The translations under genes and the position numbers were made by a program. DNA of 64,000 nt from a bacterium (GTDB lineage: Bacteria; Armatimonadota; JACIXR01), in assembly GCA_014360495.1 (NCBI GenBank), contig JACIXR010000001.1, forward strand, positions 339,143 to 403,142. Reading direction: 5' to 3'. Under the pieces are notes generated by a model. The model was not told the origin of the DNA and made no database searches. It worked only from the letters and a program-made list of their open reading frames with translations. The first letter of the stretch is position 1. The number at the start of each line of letters is the position of its first letter. This document shows, piece by piece, positions 1 to 10,600 of the stretch.

Positions 1-1117
1 TCGTGAAGGAGCGAAGGAAGGATATCAGCCAGTGAAAAGAGAAAAGGAAGAAAGCGGGAAGATAAAGGATATCCTTTAGCTCTTTCTGGCGAATCGCTCT
101 GTAAACAAAAAATGTATACATCGCTATTAAAGAGATGAGCCAGAGATAAACGGAGGGAAACCAGAATGTTATTCCCAAGCCGAGTTTTTGGAAGGGGTAA
201 TAAAGGGCGGTGATAAGGGCGCAGAGATACCAGGGAAAGTAAAAGAAGGGAGAGAGCATATATATAATATCAAAGAGGGGGAAGGGTTGAAACATTCGTT
301 TTCTCAAAATTTTGAAGTGTCCTTTAATCCACCGAGCTCGCTGGATTATCAGGGATGACCAATAAGGAGGCTTCTCATCGTAGCATTCAACATCAGGTGC
401 ATATACGACCTTAATCCCTCTTTGAGTTAACTTACAGTAAAGGTCGAAGTCCTCTATCAGCTCGTTTTCCCATCCGCCAACTTCCTCCAAAATTTTCCTT
501 CTTATGACCACCCCTGTCCCTCCTATTGTGCAGGAAAGCCCGAGCGCCATCCTCCCTTCCCAGAAGGGCATGCCGAAGAGGTCGTACTCTAATTGCTGAC
601 ATTTCGTTAAGAGGTTGAAATTAGCGTTCTTCGTCAGCAACCTCGCTTGGATAGCTTGGATTTTCTCGTTGGAGAAATAGCCGATGATTCTTTGAAGGAA
701 GTGAGGTGGGACCCTGTTATCAGCATCCATTTGGACGATTATCTCTCCCTTGCAATGCTTTAATCCCTCATTTAAAGCGAGCGCCTTCCCTGCTTCTTTT
801 GTCTTTAGCTCTATGACCTTTAGGCGTTCATCTTTAAATAAACTTGCGACCTCAAAAGTTCTATCTGAGCAATTATGGCAGATGACGACTAATTGAAATT
901 TTGTATAAGTTTGTTTAAGAAAATCGCTCAAAATATCTGAGATGACTCGTTCTTCGTTGTGGGCGGGGATGAGGATTGAGATGAGCGGGGAGTAGGAGGG
1001 TGAATTTTTGTTTGTTGCTCTTTTATAAGCAAGGCTGGAAAGCAGGATGAAGAGCCAGGTGAAGGAGATGGCGAGCATAAAGATTGTGGCGGGAATAGTT
1101 AGGAAGGACAGGTCCAT
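1..1117 (-). CDS. Processive family-2 glycosyltransferase, C-terminus cut by window edge
   Basis: The frame is open from the ATG at 1117 to base 1, so 372 codons are present and the stop lies outside. An N-terminal membrane segment (about residues 5-30) is followed by a GT-A fold: PAHNEER near residue 50, the metal-binding DxD in QMDADNR, a TIGGTGVV stretch, then EDFDLYCKLTQRG and QRARWIKGH. The last is the (Q/R)xxRW motif of processive synthases such as cellulose, hyaluronan and poly-GlcNAc synthases. The remaining C-terminal part is hydrophobic (several membrane segments). It probably polymerises or extends an exopolysaccharide from a nucleotide sugar at the inner membrane; the sugar cannot be read from sequence. 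The start lies 6 nt after the stop of the small membrane protein upstream, so the two are probably cotranscribed. Confidence 0.9.
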   Translation of the reverse strand, partial: MDLSFLTIPATIFMLAISFTWLFILLSSLAYKRATNKNSPSYSPLISILIPAHNEERVISDILSDFLKQTYTKFQLVVICHNCSDRTFEVASLFKDERLKVIELKTKEAGKALALNEGLKHCKGEIIVQMDADNRVPPHFLQRIIGYFSNEKIQAIQARLLTKNANFNLLTKCQQLEYDLFGMPFWEGRMALGLSCTIGGTGVVIRRKILEEVGGWENELIEDFDLYCKLTQRGIKVVYAPDVECYDEKPPYWSSLIIQRARWIKGHFKILRKRMFQPFPLFDIIYMLSPFFYFPWYLCALITALYYPFQKLGLGITFWFPSVYLWLISLIAMYTFFVYRAIRQKELKDILYLPAFFLFSFHWLISFLRSFT

Positions 1118-1123
1118 GGTCTA

Positions 1124-1411
1124 TCAAGCGGGGAGCGGCGGAGCAGAGGGAAGGAAACCCAGGGAGAAGGTGAGGACTAATAGGACGAAGAGTGCACAGA
1201 TGATGACGAGGAGGAAGAAGAGGAAATCTTTGGTTTTCTCTATCCCCAGGAGGGAGAGGAAAGTAGTGGAGTTTCCTCTTTCATATTTAAAAATTAGGGC
1301 GGTGAAGAGGAAAATAAGGAGGATAAGCGAAAGTAGAAGTAGGGGGTAAAGTATTAGGGGTGGATAGGGAAGCAAAAAATAAATAAAATTTCGCTTCGCT
1401 ATTTTTTCCAT
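1124..1411 (-). CDS. Small hydrophobic membrane protein of unknown function
   Basis: A 95-aa protein beginning MEKIAKRN, with one hydrophobic segment near residues 10-45 and another near 65-90, joined by a charged linker (KYERGN). I do not recognise a family. The frame can be extended to a TTG at 1450, but that TTG is part of a well-formed -35 box (1445-1450), so the ATG at 1411 is preferred. The predicted transcription start then lies only about 4 nt before the ATG, and there is no Shine-Dalgarno sequence. It ends 6 nt before the glycosyltransferase and may be an accessory membrane subunit of it, which is inference from position only. Confidence 0.6.
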   Translation of the reverse strand: MEKIAKRNFIYFLLPYPPLILYPLLLLSLILLIFLFTALIFKYERGNSTTFLSLLGIEKTKDFLFFLLVIICALFVLLVLTFSLGFLPSAPPLPA

Positions 1412-1421
1412 ATTTCCAAAA

Positions 1422-1450
1422 ATAATAATATGGATGAGGTAAATGGTCAA
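1422..1450 (-). promoter_or_regulatory. Sigma70-type promoter for the glycosyltransferase operon
   Basis: On the minus strand TTGACC (1450-1445), a 17-nt spacer and TATTAT (1427-1422). The expected start point near 1415 leaves a leader of about 4 nt before the ATG at 1411. Confidence 0.65.
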
Positions 1451-1719
1451 ACTTTTATTTGGTTTTAAGAAGGGATTGATTTATATGGATTAAGGGTTAT
1501 TACCTTCTAAAGAGCTCTTAGGGATGAAAAAATCTCCTGTATTGGCAATCTCACAAACAAATAATCAATAAATAAGGGAGTAGAAGAGGCAAAGGAAGCT
1601 TTCGGCGTTTCCAAATGGAGCTTCTTCTTTGGGGTTTATAGTCAAGCAATATGGGAAATCTCCTAAGGTGTCTCAAATGTTATGGAATTATACAAATTCG
1701 TGGAATTGCGAAGGGTTCT

Positions 1720-1728
1720 TGGTATAAT
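1720..1728 (+). promoter_or_regulatory. Extended -10 promoter, probably giving a leaderless transcript
   Basis: TGGTATAAT is a perfect extended -10 (TGnTATAAT). No good -35 is seen at normal spacing. The predicted start point (1735/1736) coincides with the ATG at 1736, which has no ribosome binding site. Confidence 0.5.
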
Positions 1729-1735
1729 ATTTTTA

Positions 1736-3643
1736 ATGTTCAAAAAAGCGATATTATTGGGTATCCCTCTTTCCGTTCTCGTCTGCCTGGTGGTTTCCTT
1801 CGCCGAGCTCGTCGTGAGCAGGGGTGGCAGTATGGAAGGGGTTCTCCTCGGCGGCTCTCACCTTCCCGCTGGCGCCATTGCCTTCCTCCTCCTTCTCCTC
1901 GCTTTCAACGCAATCTGGAGAAAATTAAGAAACAGGATCCTCCTATCCAGCCGCGAACTTTTGATAATTTATGTTATGCTTATTGTCGCTGCCCTGCTTT
2001 CCTCATTTGGTTTGGGTGAGCAACTCATCCCTAATCTCGCAGGCGTGAATTACTTCGCTACCCCGGAGAATAAATGGAGGGAGCTTTTCTTCTCCCATAT
2101 CCCTCGCTGGCTCGTCCCCTGGGACCCAAATGGACCGGAAAAGCAGAAGATTGTGAGGGATTTTTACGAAGGGCTTCATTATGGAGAACCAATCCCCTGG
2201 AAAGCTTGGCTTATCCCCCTCATATCCTGGAGCGTCTTCGCACTACTCCTCTTATCTGCCATGTTCTTTATGGCTAAGCTCATAAGAAAGCAATGGATAG
2301 AAGTGGAACGTCTAACTTTCCCCTTGCTTCAACTCCCATTGGAAATGTGCAGGGAAGAGACATCAAGAAGTTTTTTTAAGAACAAGCTGATGTGGATTGG
2401 CTTTTCTCTCCCCTTCATATACCATTCCATAAACGGTCTTCACAAGTTTATGCCCTACATCCCGGAACTCCCGGTAATCTATAATCTAAATCAGCATTTC
2501 CAAACCCGCCCTTGGTCGGATTTATTCGTGATTTATCTCGTCGTTTCCTTCTCGGTAGTAGCGATTGGTTTCCTTCTGCCCTCCGATATTTCCTTCAGCT
2601 TCTGGTTTTTCTTTCTATTCTTCCGCACGCAGGAACTTTTCGCCTCAATGTTCGGGGCAACCTTGGACAATATGCCCGTCTATCCTGCTCGCTTCTTCGT
2701 AGGTTATCAATCAACGGGAGCCTGCGTCGTGGTTGCAATTTATATGATTTATTTGATGAAAAGACAGATAAAGTCAGCCTTTCGCAATTCCCCTCAATAT
2801 GTCATTGGGCTTTTGGTTTCTATTTTACTTATGATTATCTGGATGTGGCTGGCGGGAATGAATGTTCTGGTTGCGGGAGCCGTTATAATCTCCTTCCTCG
2901 TTTTCATAGTCCTCGTATTATCTCGTTGTGTCTCGGAAGTGGGATTATTGATGATTCAGGGTTTATTCCGCCCCATAGATATCATCGCCCTCACTATGCC
3001 TCGTGCCTCACTCGGAGCTGGCAATCTCGCTATTATGTCTCTAATGGATGGAGCTTTTATGAGAGATGTGCGAGGAATTTTGCTTCCCACCTTTATGGAT
3101 GGATTCAAGATAAGCGATGTAACTCAAACAGAAGAAAAGAACTTCCACATTGCCTTTTTAGTCGGCATTCCCATTGTGATGGCAACAGTCTTGCCTCTAC
3201 AACTCTGGATTATCTATAGACACGGCGGAGTAACCCTCAATAACTGGTTTCTTCTCTCCAATCCCCAGCTTTATTTCCAGCAAAGCGCTTCAATCCTCTC
3301 GGCGGGCTCTCCTACCTACGATGTTCGTGCCCCAATTTTCTTCGTAATCGGTGGATTCTTCGCCCTTTTCCTCTATATGATGAGGACGAGATACTGGTGG
3401 TGGCCCTTTCATCCATTGGGTTACGCAATGGGAGCAACTTGGCCAGTAATTGTTTATTGGTTCCCCCTTTTCATAGGCTGGTTCATAAAAGTATTCGTCA
3501 ACAAATATGGAGGATTGAAACTTTTTGTTCAGGCAAGACCTTTCTTCTTGGGGATGATATTGGGAGAGTTCGCAACTGCTCTTTTATGGGCATCAATCTG
3601 CTCCCTTGTGGGCGTTCCCGCTCCTTACATTCCCCTCTGCTAA
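1736..3643 (+). CDS. DUF6785-like polytopic membrane protein
   Basis: A 635-aa integral membrane protein with roughly a dozen hydrophobic segments, starting MFKKAILLGIPL. Features such as SSRELLIIYVMLIVAA, GLGEQLIPNLAG, a tryptophan-rich loop (PRWLVPWDPNGPEKQ) and a conserved GNLAIMSLMDGAFMRDVRG segment resemble the uncharacterised DUF6784/DUF6785 family, which I associate with Armatimonadota and Planctomycetota. No function is established; the architecture would suit a transporter or a membrane-bound polymer enzyme. The frame also opens at an ATG at 1682, but that start has only a weak AAGGTG 11 nt upstream and the added residues do not look like a membrane-protein N-terminus. The gene is convergent with the sialidase-like gene and their stop codons overlap. 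Confidence 0.75.
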   Translation: MFKKAILLGIPLSVLVCLVVSFAELVVSRGGSMEGVLLGGSHLPAGAIAFLLLLLAFNAIWRKLRNRILLSSRELLIIYVMLIVAALLSSFGLGEQLIPNLAGVNYFATPENKWRELFFSHIPRWLVPWDPNGPEKQKIVRDFYEGLHYGEPIPWKAWLIPLISWSVFALLLLSAMFFMAKLIRKQWIEVERLTFPLLQLPLEMCREETSRSFFKNKLMWIGFSLPFIYHSINGLHKFMPYIPELPVIYNLNQHFQTRPWSDLFVIYLVVSFSVVAIGFLLPSDISFSFWFFFLFFRTQELFASMFGATLDNMPVYPARFFVGYQSTGACVVVAIYMIYLMKRQIKSAFRNSPQYVIGLLVSILLMIIWMWLAGMNVLVAGAVIISFLVFIVLVLSRCVSEVGLLMIQGLFRPIDIIALTMPRASLGAGNLAIMSLMDGAFMRDVRGILLPTFMDGFKISDVTQTEEKNFHIAFLVGIPIVMATVLPLQLWIIYRHGGVTLNNWFLLSNPQLYFQQSASILSAGSPTYDVRAPIFFVIGGFFALFLYMMRTRYWWWPFHPLGYAMGATWPVIVYWFPLFIGWFIKVFVNKYGGLKLFVQARPFFLGMILGEFATALLWASICSLVGVPAPYIPLC

Positions 3644-4584
3644 TCCACACGAAAAACGCAGCGCTTTATCGCAACTCTCCTATATGTATAGGTTAGATGA
3701 ATGTAGCCATCCCTGGTTTGGAGGAGGCAGGGATAAGAGAATTCTCCTTCCTCGCTTTCAACATCAATTAAAATCTCCCAGTTTTCTCCGTCTTCTGAAT
3801 ATGCAAGGGTAAGGGGTGTTCTTTTGGTCGCGGAATTATTGAAGGCGAGAAGTATCCCGCCATCCTTTAGGGAGATTGCGTCTATGCCGCTATTGGGATT
3901 TGGGAGAGCGATTGGCTTGGGGGAACTCCAATTTCTTCCCCAGTCCTCTGAGCGGGACATCCAAATGTTTTGCCCCTCCGAACCACATCGCATATAGGCG
4001 AGAAGCACACCCGCGGAGAGCTCAATTACAGCTGGTTGGATAATCCCCACTTGTGCAACGAGCTTATGGGTGGGAAACCAGCTTTTCCCTTTATCTTCTG
4101 ATATGAGGAAAAAGGATGTCCAATCCCGCTCATCATACATTGGCAGGATTATATCCCCATTTGAGAGTATTATGGGTTTATTTCGGGTCATCCAGCCAAG
4201 CTCTTCCTGAAGGATTATCGGTTGCTCCCAGCTCTTTCCTCCATCAAAAGAGAGTTGATATTTCACCTTGCAGGTATCCCATCCTTTCCCGAACATCGTT
4301 ACGAAAAAGAGCCAAAGAGTATTTTGCTCGTCAAGGAAGAGGACGGGATTCCCCTCCGGGAGGTTAGGCGTATCGGCTATTACCCTTGCTTGCGACCAGT
4401 TATCCTTTTGTTCATCAAATTGGCTTGCGAGGATGGCACTATCGGAGCTTCCCTCATATGCACCCGCATAGAAAGCGCAGAGGAGATTGCCATTGGGAAG
4501 CTCCGCAAGAGTTGAGGCGTGGCAGGAGGGAAACCTCCCGTTAGCCTGAAAAGGAAAATCTTCTTTAAGGAGAGAGATTTTCAT
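3640..4584 (-). CDS. Asp-box (BNR) sialidase-like protein
   Basis: A 314-aa protein with repeated Asp-box motifs: SFDGGKSWEQP, SEDKGKSWFPT, SEDWGRNWSSP and YSEDGENWEIL, the hallmark of six-bladed sialidase-type propellers. The N-terminal FPSCHASTLAELPNGNLLC is typical of the bacterial exo-alpha-sialidase-like family. No signal peptide is visible, so it may be cytoplasmic, or the substrate may be imported. Sialic-acid specificity is not implied; many relatives have no known substrate. There is no Shine-Dalgarno sequence before the ATG. It lies just beyond the terminator of the pseudopilin operon and its stop overlaps that of the convergent membrane-protein gene. Confidence 0.8.
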   Translation of the reverse strand: MKISLLKEDFPFQANGRFPSCHASTLAELPNGNLLCAFYAGAYEGSSDSAILASQFDEQKDNWSQARVIADTPNLPEGNPVLFLDEQNTLWLFFVTMFGKGWDTCKVKYQLSFDGGKSWEQPIILQEELGWMTRNKPIILSNGDIILPMYDERDWTSFFLISEDKGKSWFPTHKLVAQVGIIQPAVIELSAGVLLAYMRCGSEGQNIWMSRSEDWGRNWSSPKPIALPNPNSGIDAISLKDGGILLAFNNSATKRTPLTLAYSEDGENWEILIDVESEEGEFSYPCLLQTRDGYIHLTYTYRRVAIKRCVFRVD

Positions 4585-4618
4585 TTTTAGTTGAGAACCC
4601 GTTATTTTTAAGGAAATT

Positions 4619-4643
4619 GGCGGGCTCCCTTCGGGAGCCCGCC
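4619..4643 (-). terminator. Terminator hairpin of the pseudopilin operon
   Basis: An 11-bp stem GGCGGGCTCCC with a 3-nt loop, starting 9 nt after the stop of the 2528-aa gene. The following minus-strand sequence is only moderately T-rich. Confidence 0.7.
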
Positions 4644-4651
4644 ATTCCTTC

Positions 4652-7600
4652 TTATCTCCAGAAGGGAGAGGAGAAGGTCTCGTAATAGATTGACGCCATT
4701 ACCTCCTTAGACGATGTCCAAGAAAGCCATATCTTATCCATATATGGACCAGGTAGATAATTCCCATACGCCGATAGCTGGCTCTCGTTTGTGATGTTAT
4801 CTATCGGCACCATCCTCTCCGGATTGAGAACAGTCTCCTCCTCCAGAAGAGGCACAACCTGCTGATTATTGAAGAGAAGCGTTATCGTCCTCCCCTCATC
4901 CTCAGGAGCGAAGTAAATTATCCCTGTTAAGGGGTCCATAGGATACCACTCATAGGCGCCTCCCGCCACCTTAACCCAAATCGTCCCCTTTGCATCCATA
5001 AATGCGGTTGAACCGTATGCACTCTGAGGAGGAATAAGCGAGAGAGCCCTCACCCTTATCGCTTTGTGGAAGAGAGTGACCTGTCCTTGTGCTAAGGGAG
5101 AATGACTTCTCCGCCAGAAGAGATGGATTCTATCCCTGTTTAGGTATGTCGTTTGAGGACTACGGGGGTCTCTTTGACCTTGCCAACCGGGGTCTCCAAC
5201 GGGTGGATGAAGCTTATTTATGGAGCTCTCAACGACAGCGAACGGCTGAGCGTCGGTTAGAGGGGAGTTTGTGAGACAGAGAACGCGAGGACTGTATTCA
5301 GCAATTACATCTCCAGAGAAGGGCTGCTGGAATGTTATTACGCCGGCGACGGTATCCATCCAAATCTTTCCGAGCTGAGCATCATCAACATACCATTTCT
5401 GCTTATCGGTATCCCATCGCCAACCCGTTATCTCTCTTCCATTTGCCCAAATGCGAGGTGCTAAATTGGGGTCATCTCTTGTTGTGAGCCAGTAGATATG
5501 CTTTGACCAATAAATCGTTCCTGTCTCGTTCCTCTGAAGAACTTCGCTATAAACTCTCGGGAAAGCAAGCATCTGCCCAGATAAGGTGAGAGAACCTGTA
5601 TTAGCATTATAGTTCAAGGGATAGCGAGAGAGGAGAATCTCCATATTCCCTCTTGTGTTTAGGAAGCCAGCATAGATGAGCTCCAAAACTGGAGTTGGTT
5701 GACCGTTAACATTCATAATTCGCCAGAGAGGGAAGGGGTCCTTTGCGTATGATACCTCAGCGGGAAGGCTAACTCTCCTATCCCTCTGCCAGGAGTTAAT
5801 ATCCATTGCGTTGGGATTGCTGTTGTAGAAGATTTGCCAGCTGCCTTTACTACCTGAGAACCAGAGGAGAAGCGCCCAAGGGGTTGAAGTTGGAGTATAA
5901 TTAGCGGGTATTATCGTGAGGCGAGGTGAATTCTTATAGCCAGCGTCGGCGCCAATCTGATATGGAGTGATGCCATCGGGCGAATAGAAGATTCTGCCAT
6001 CCCAGACTTGGCTGTTTTGGCGGAAAGCCCATCCTCGCCAGAAGAGATGCAATCCGGTCGCATCGCTGAACCACGAAGGCTCAGTATGCTTGATGTAAAT
6101 GGGTGGGTCTGTGTTGGGGTCGCCAGTGGGATTGCCGATAGGGGGGAAGAGCAGTGTGTTGTCGGAGCTCGCAACAACTGTGGCTGGGTTAGTATCCCAA
6201 TTGGGGCGGTTATTCTGCAAATCATCGTATATGTGGATATCGGGCCATTCAGCTGACGGAACCGATGGAATCGCGTTTACAACCGGCGTTGCGATTAGCT
6301 TGGTCATCAATAGGCTCCAAGTATTGAGGTTTGCATCATCTCTGCGGGAAAGGGCGAGGTAAACATCGCCAAGACCGGTTTGCGTGGTCATCCGTGCTAT
6401 TGCTGGCCATTGAAGGACTTGTGCCAATAGGTCAGGTTTGTGGAAGGCAACGATGGCTTCAGAAACCTCTACCTTCAAGACGGGATTGCTCATTGCCTCG
6501 GGCTCAATAGATGTCCCAGTATAAGGGTCTCTCTGTAGCACGAGGTCGTTGTTCAAATCCTCGTAGATGTGAAGAGTGGAGGAGTAAACGCCGACAGGCT
6601 GAGCAGTGGGAACGAAGGCAAGGGTGGTTGTGAATTGAGCGGAAGTGGGTTGAGAGGAATCGGGAGGAGCTTTTCTGATCATTCCGGGGCTTCCCGCTGT
6701 GCTGTAGATTGCGGGGAATTGATTGTAATCTACATTCGTGAGAATTAAAGTACGGGAGAGGAAGACGGAGGGGTCGGTGCTATCGCTTATCATATGCTCC
6801 CTATCGGCTCTTAGATAGAGGAGATTGATATTTCCCGTATTGCGAACAGTGAAGGTTTTAGTGGGAAGGGGAGTTGCAGCACTGGGGAAAGTTCCGTGAG
6901 GAAGCTTGCCGAAATCTATCACCGATTCATCAACTGTTAGGCTTGGGGTTGGAGGAACGACGACTCTCAGGACTAGATTCCTATAAGCTTCTTCTTGGAA
7001 GTTTACGGGTGTTCCTGAGTTGGGGTCCCACACATAGGGAGCTCCCCAATATGGGCTTGAGAAGCTGCAGACGCCTGTGTTCCTTTGACCGCGGTAATTA
7101 TCCCAGAAAATTCTCAACATAAATGTTCTATCTATAAGACTGGCGTTTTCTTGATGGTCTCGGTTCCATGTGCGGTAGCCAAGGGGTGGGTTGGGATTGG
7201 GGACCCAAAATCCGTTTTGGGCGTCCCAGACATAGCCGTCAGCGGGAGGTTGATAAATCGGTATATGGACATAGATATCAATATCACGATATTGCCCAGC
7301 GGGAATGCTGATATCGCCCTGCGTGAGGTCAACTCCGTCTCCCGTTACCGCTCTCACCCTGCTTCCCGGGATATCCGGATAATCTGCGTCCGTCTCATCG
7401 GGAAGGGAATGTGGAATAATCGTTATATTCCCATTCATCCTCTTTATATCGGGCGATTCAACACGGATATGATTTAGCTCTATCTTGGAATCATTGTAGA
7501 TGCGAACGGTGATGCGCGCGGATGTTTGATTATGCTGGACATCGCCGAAATCGCAGAAGAAGGCTGGTATCCAGTGGCTCGGATTAGCCATATCAGGATT

Positions 7601-10600
7601 CTGTGTATTATAAACCCAGTTGCCATTTCCGGATGGCAATTCGGAATTAACTGCTGGTGTTGTTCCTACAATTTCCACCCTTATAGGATTATTTATTATG
7701 AAGTGAGACCTTTGCCCCATAGCATTTTGAGAGTATATCAACATCCTGTTAGCGGCATTCCCTCCAATTGTAATTCTCGCTGTGGCTGACCAGAGAAATT
7801 CAAGCCTTGCTCTCCATCCTGTCCCTTCAGCGCCGAGCGGAGTTCCATAGGGGAAGAAAGGCGCCGCTGTGGGGGTATTACTCCTCGGTCTCAAATGTAT
7901 ATGCCCTGTTGCTCGCTTATAGCCGGGATGGTCTGGGTCGTCCTCTATGGTAAGCTGGTGAACAGCATTGAAGTAGCCAGCGGGGAGGCTATTTTGAAGG
8001 GAAAATTCAACGCCAGTTGTATCAGATGGAAGATAGATGACCTTCAAGAAAACCCTGTCTCCCCATTCATAGCGCTGATTAAGCAAATTCACCGTCTCGG
8101 TAGAGTTATCCACCTTATAAGCGGTTAAGGGGGAGGTGGGCAAAGGATTGAAGTTGGAATCCGTAATATATAGGGTCGGGCTTATTGGCATCATTACGAC
8201 CTCAACCGCAGTCTGATTGCTCGGTATATCCCATAGATAGGCAGTGTTATAAATCCAAGTCCCTATTTGAGTTCCTGGAATGACCCTCACAGTTAAGGTA
8301 AGATAGAGGAATTGCCCTGGTTCTAAAACGGGGAGATACCAGAGAAGCGCATTGCCAGCAGTAGATACGGGGAGAGGTGTAACGCTTACATAGGTTGTGT
8401 GGGGGTCAATTGGGTCATAGACCCAAAGGTCGTAAAGGGGAATTGAGCCTTGATTGCCAACCACGATTGTATAAGTTATCGTCCCATTAGGCAAAACTTG
8501 GTTTCTATCGGCATATTTTTCTATAAGGGGAGCATAACCGCCAATCGTTGTTAATATGGCATATAGATAGTTATCTTTGGAACCAACATATACCGTCATA
8601 TCTGAGCCTAGCGCTGGGGAGGAAATTACCTCGTTTTGAGGAGCGGTGAATGACCATTGCTGTGCTCCGCTCTGCACCCAATAGGCGTTGACTTTGTTGT
8701 CCTTCGTCCCCACATAGATTAAACCATTAGCACCTATCGCGGGTGAGGAGATTATCGGCGTTCCCGCTGAGACAGTTGCTTGCCAAAGGAGAGTCCCGTC
8801 GCTCTTTATCGCATACAGATTTCCGTTGTCGGCACCCACTATTATTATGCGGTCATCAGGAGAAGGAGGATTTTGGGGAGTTGACGAAGGATACCAAACT
8901 GCGGGCGAAGAATTTATAGGGCTTCCTATGGGATAAGCCCAATTCTGCGACCCATCTGGATTAAGCTCGTAGATATTTCCGTCCCGGGAAGCAACATAGA
9001 TGAAGTAAGTTGCTGGGTCGGGAGCTTGGGAAGGATTGAGGACGCTTGGCCAGAAGATGGCGGGAGTTGTCGTGATTGGCAGAGGAGGAGTCTGAGCTGC
9101 ACCTTGAGTAGCGAATATCCATTTCAGCGTCCCATCGGGATTGATGGCGTGGAGATTTCCATCGCCTGCTCCTATCAAAATCGTTCCATCGGGGGCGACA
9201 GCGGGAGATGGAAGTATCTCGGCATCTGGAGGGACCGCTACGCCGGTTGAATATTGCCAAGCGAGGCTACCATTTGGATAGAAGGCATAAACATTGCCGT
9301 TATCAGCTGAGACAACGACTACCCCCTTACCGAAAACTGGCGAAGACCATTGCACGGGAGCACCCAAGCTGTATTGCCAAGATAAAGTAGGAGGTTGAGG
9401 ATTCATTGGGGTATAATTATCCTTCAAGCAGTAGAAGTTTCCATTTGAATCGCCGAAGTAAATGTTCCCTTGGTCGTCAACTGCGGGGCTGGAGACTATT
9501 TGAGAGGGGTTATTGGGGTCAGCTATCCATCTCCATCTCAAATTGCCATTCCAATCTAAAGAATAGAGATAGCCATCGTTTGAGCCAACATAAATGACAT
9601 CCACCCAGGCGGTATATGTTTCTCCCGTCTCTTCATCGGTTGCCTCTATCTGCTGCCTTCTAATCGCTGGGGAGGAATTTACCTGTCCACCGGTTTGGTA
9701 AGACCATTTGAGGCTGGCGGAATCGGAGCCCTGATACCTGCTCCTTCCCGTCCTTGTTCCCTCGTAATGGAACATTGGCCAGACATCGCCAGGATTGATA
9801 ATGCTTATCACCGCTTTAACGCTATCAACCTTCGTTGCATTATCTATATCTCGTGCATTCAAAATCACTTCATAAATTCCTGTTTGAACCCCGGTGGGGA
9901 CACTGACCTGAAGGGTGTAATTCGCAGAACCTCCCCTTGGGATAGGAAACATAGGAGTCCAAGGCAAAGTATTGCCATCAAGGCTTACAATCCACCCAGT
10001 TGGCGCAGTGGCGGTGAATTGGAAGAAATCAAATGAAGGCCCCGGGAATTGAGGAATATCTTCGTTTTGCAAAACGATGTTGAATTGAAGAACTGCGCCT
10101 CCCTCAGCTCCTACAGTTTTGCTACCACCTTCCCCTGTTCCGAGCAATCCATAGATATTATCCCCATTGTCATCAATTATAAGGTCTGCATGGACTATTC
10201 CCGGAACATAGACCTGAGCGGTTATGCTATCTACCTTATAACTTTTTTGAGGGTCGGTTGATATAGCATCCAGGATGACATTGTAAACTCCTGCCGGTGT
10301 CCCCGCGGGAACGGAGACCTCTAGTGTATAATTAGCCGAACTTCCCGCAGGAACGGTTGGTGTTGTCCAAGGGAGTGTATGTGAATTTGCTCCGTCATTC
10401 AGTGTTATAGTCCAGCCAGGTGGAGCAGAGGCTAACGATATCTGGAAAGCTTCGTCCGTAGTATCCTCGTTCTGCAAAGTTATGGCGAAGGCAGCGGTTG
10501 TGCCCGGGTCAGCTTGTTTATTAGCCGTCCCTCCTGCTCCGGAACCGGCTGCCCCGTAAACATCTTCCCCATTACCCTCTATTATCAAATCAACACGGGG

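Noticed and set aside
1047..1349. 100-aa plus-strand ORF rich in Arg/Lys
   Set aside because: It lies opposite the glycosyltransferase and the small membrane protein and its composition is that of an antisense shadow.
1682..1735. Upstream start for the DUF6785-like gene
   Set aside because: Only a weak AAGGTG at poor spacing, and the extended -10 box would lie inside the coding sequence.
2512..3219. 235-aa ORF inside the DUF6785-like gene, other frame
   Set aside because: Rich in Arg, Ser and Cys, without domains; the long hydrophobic frame is clearly the coding one.
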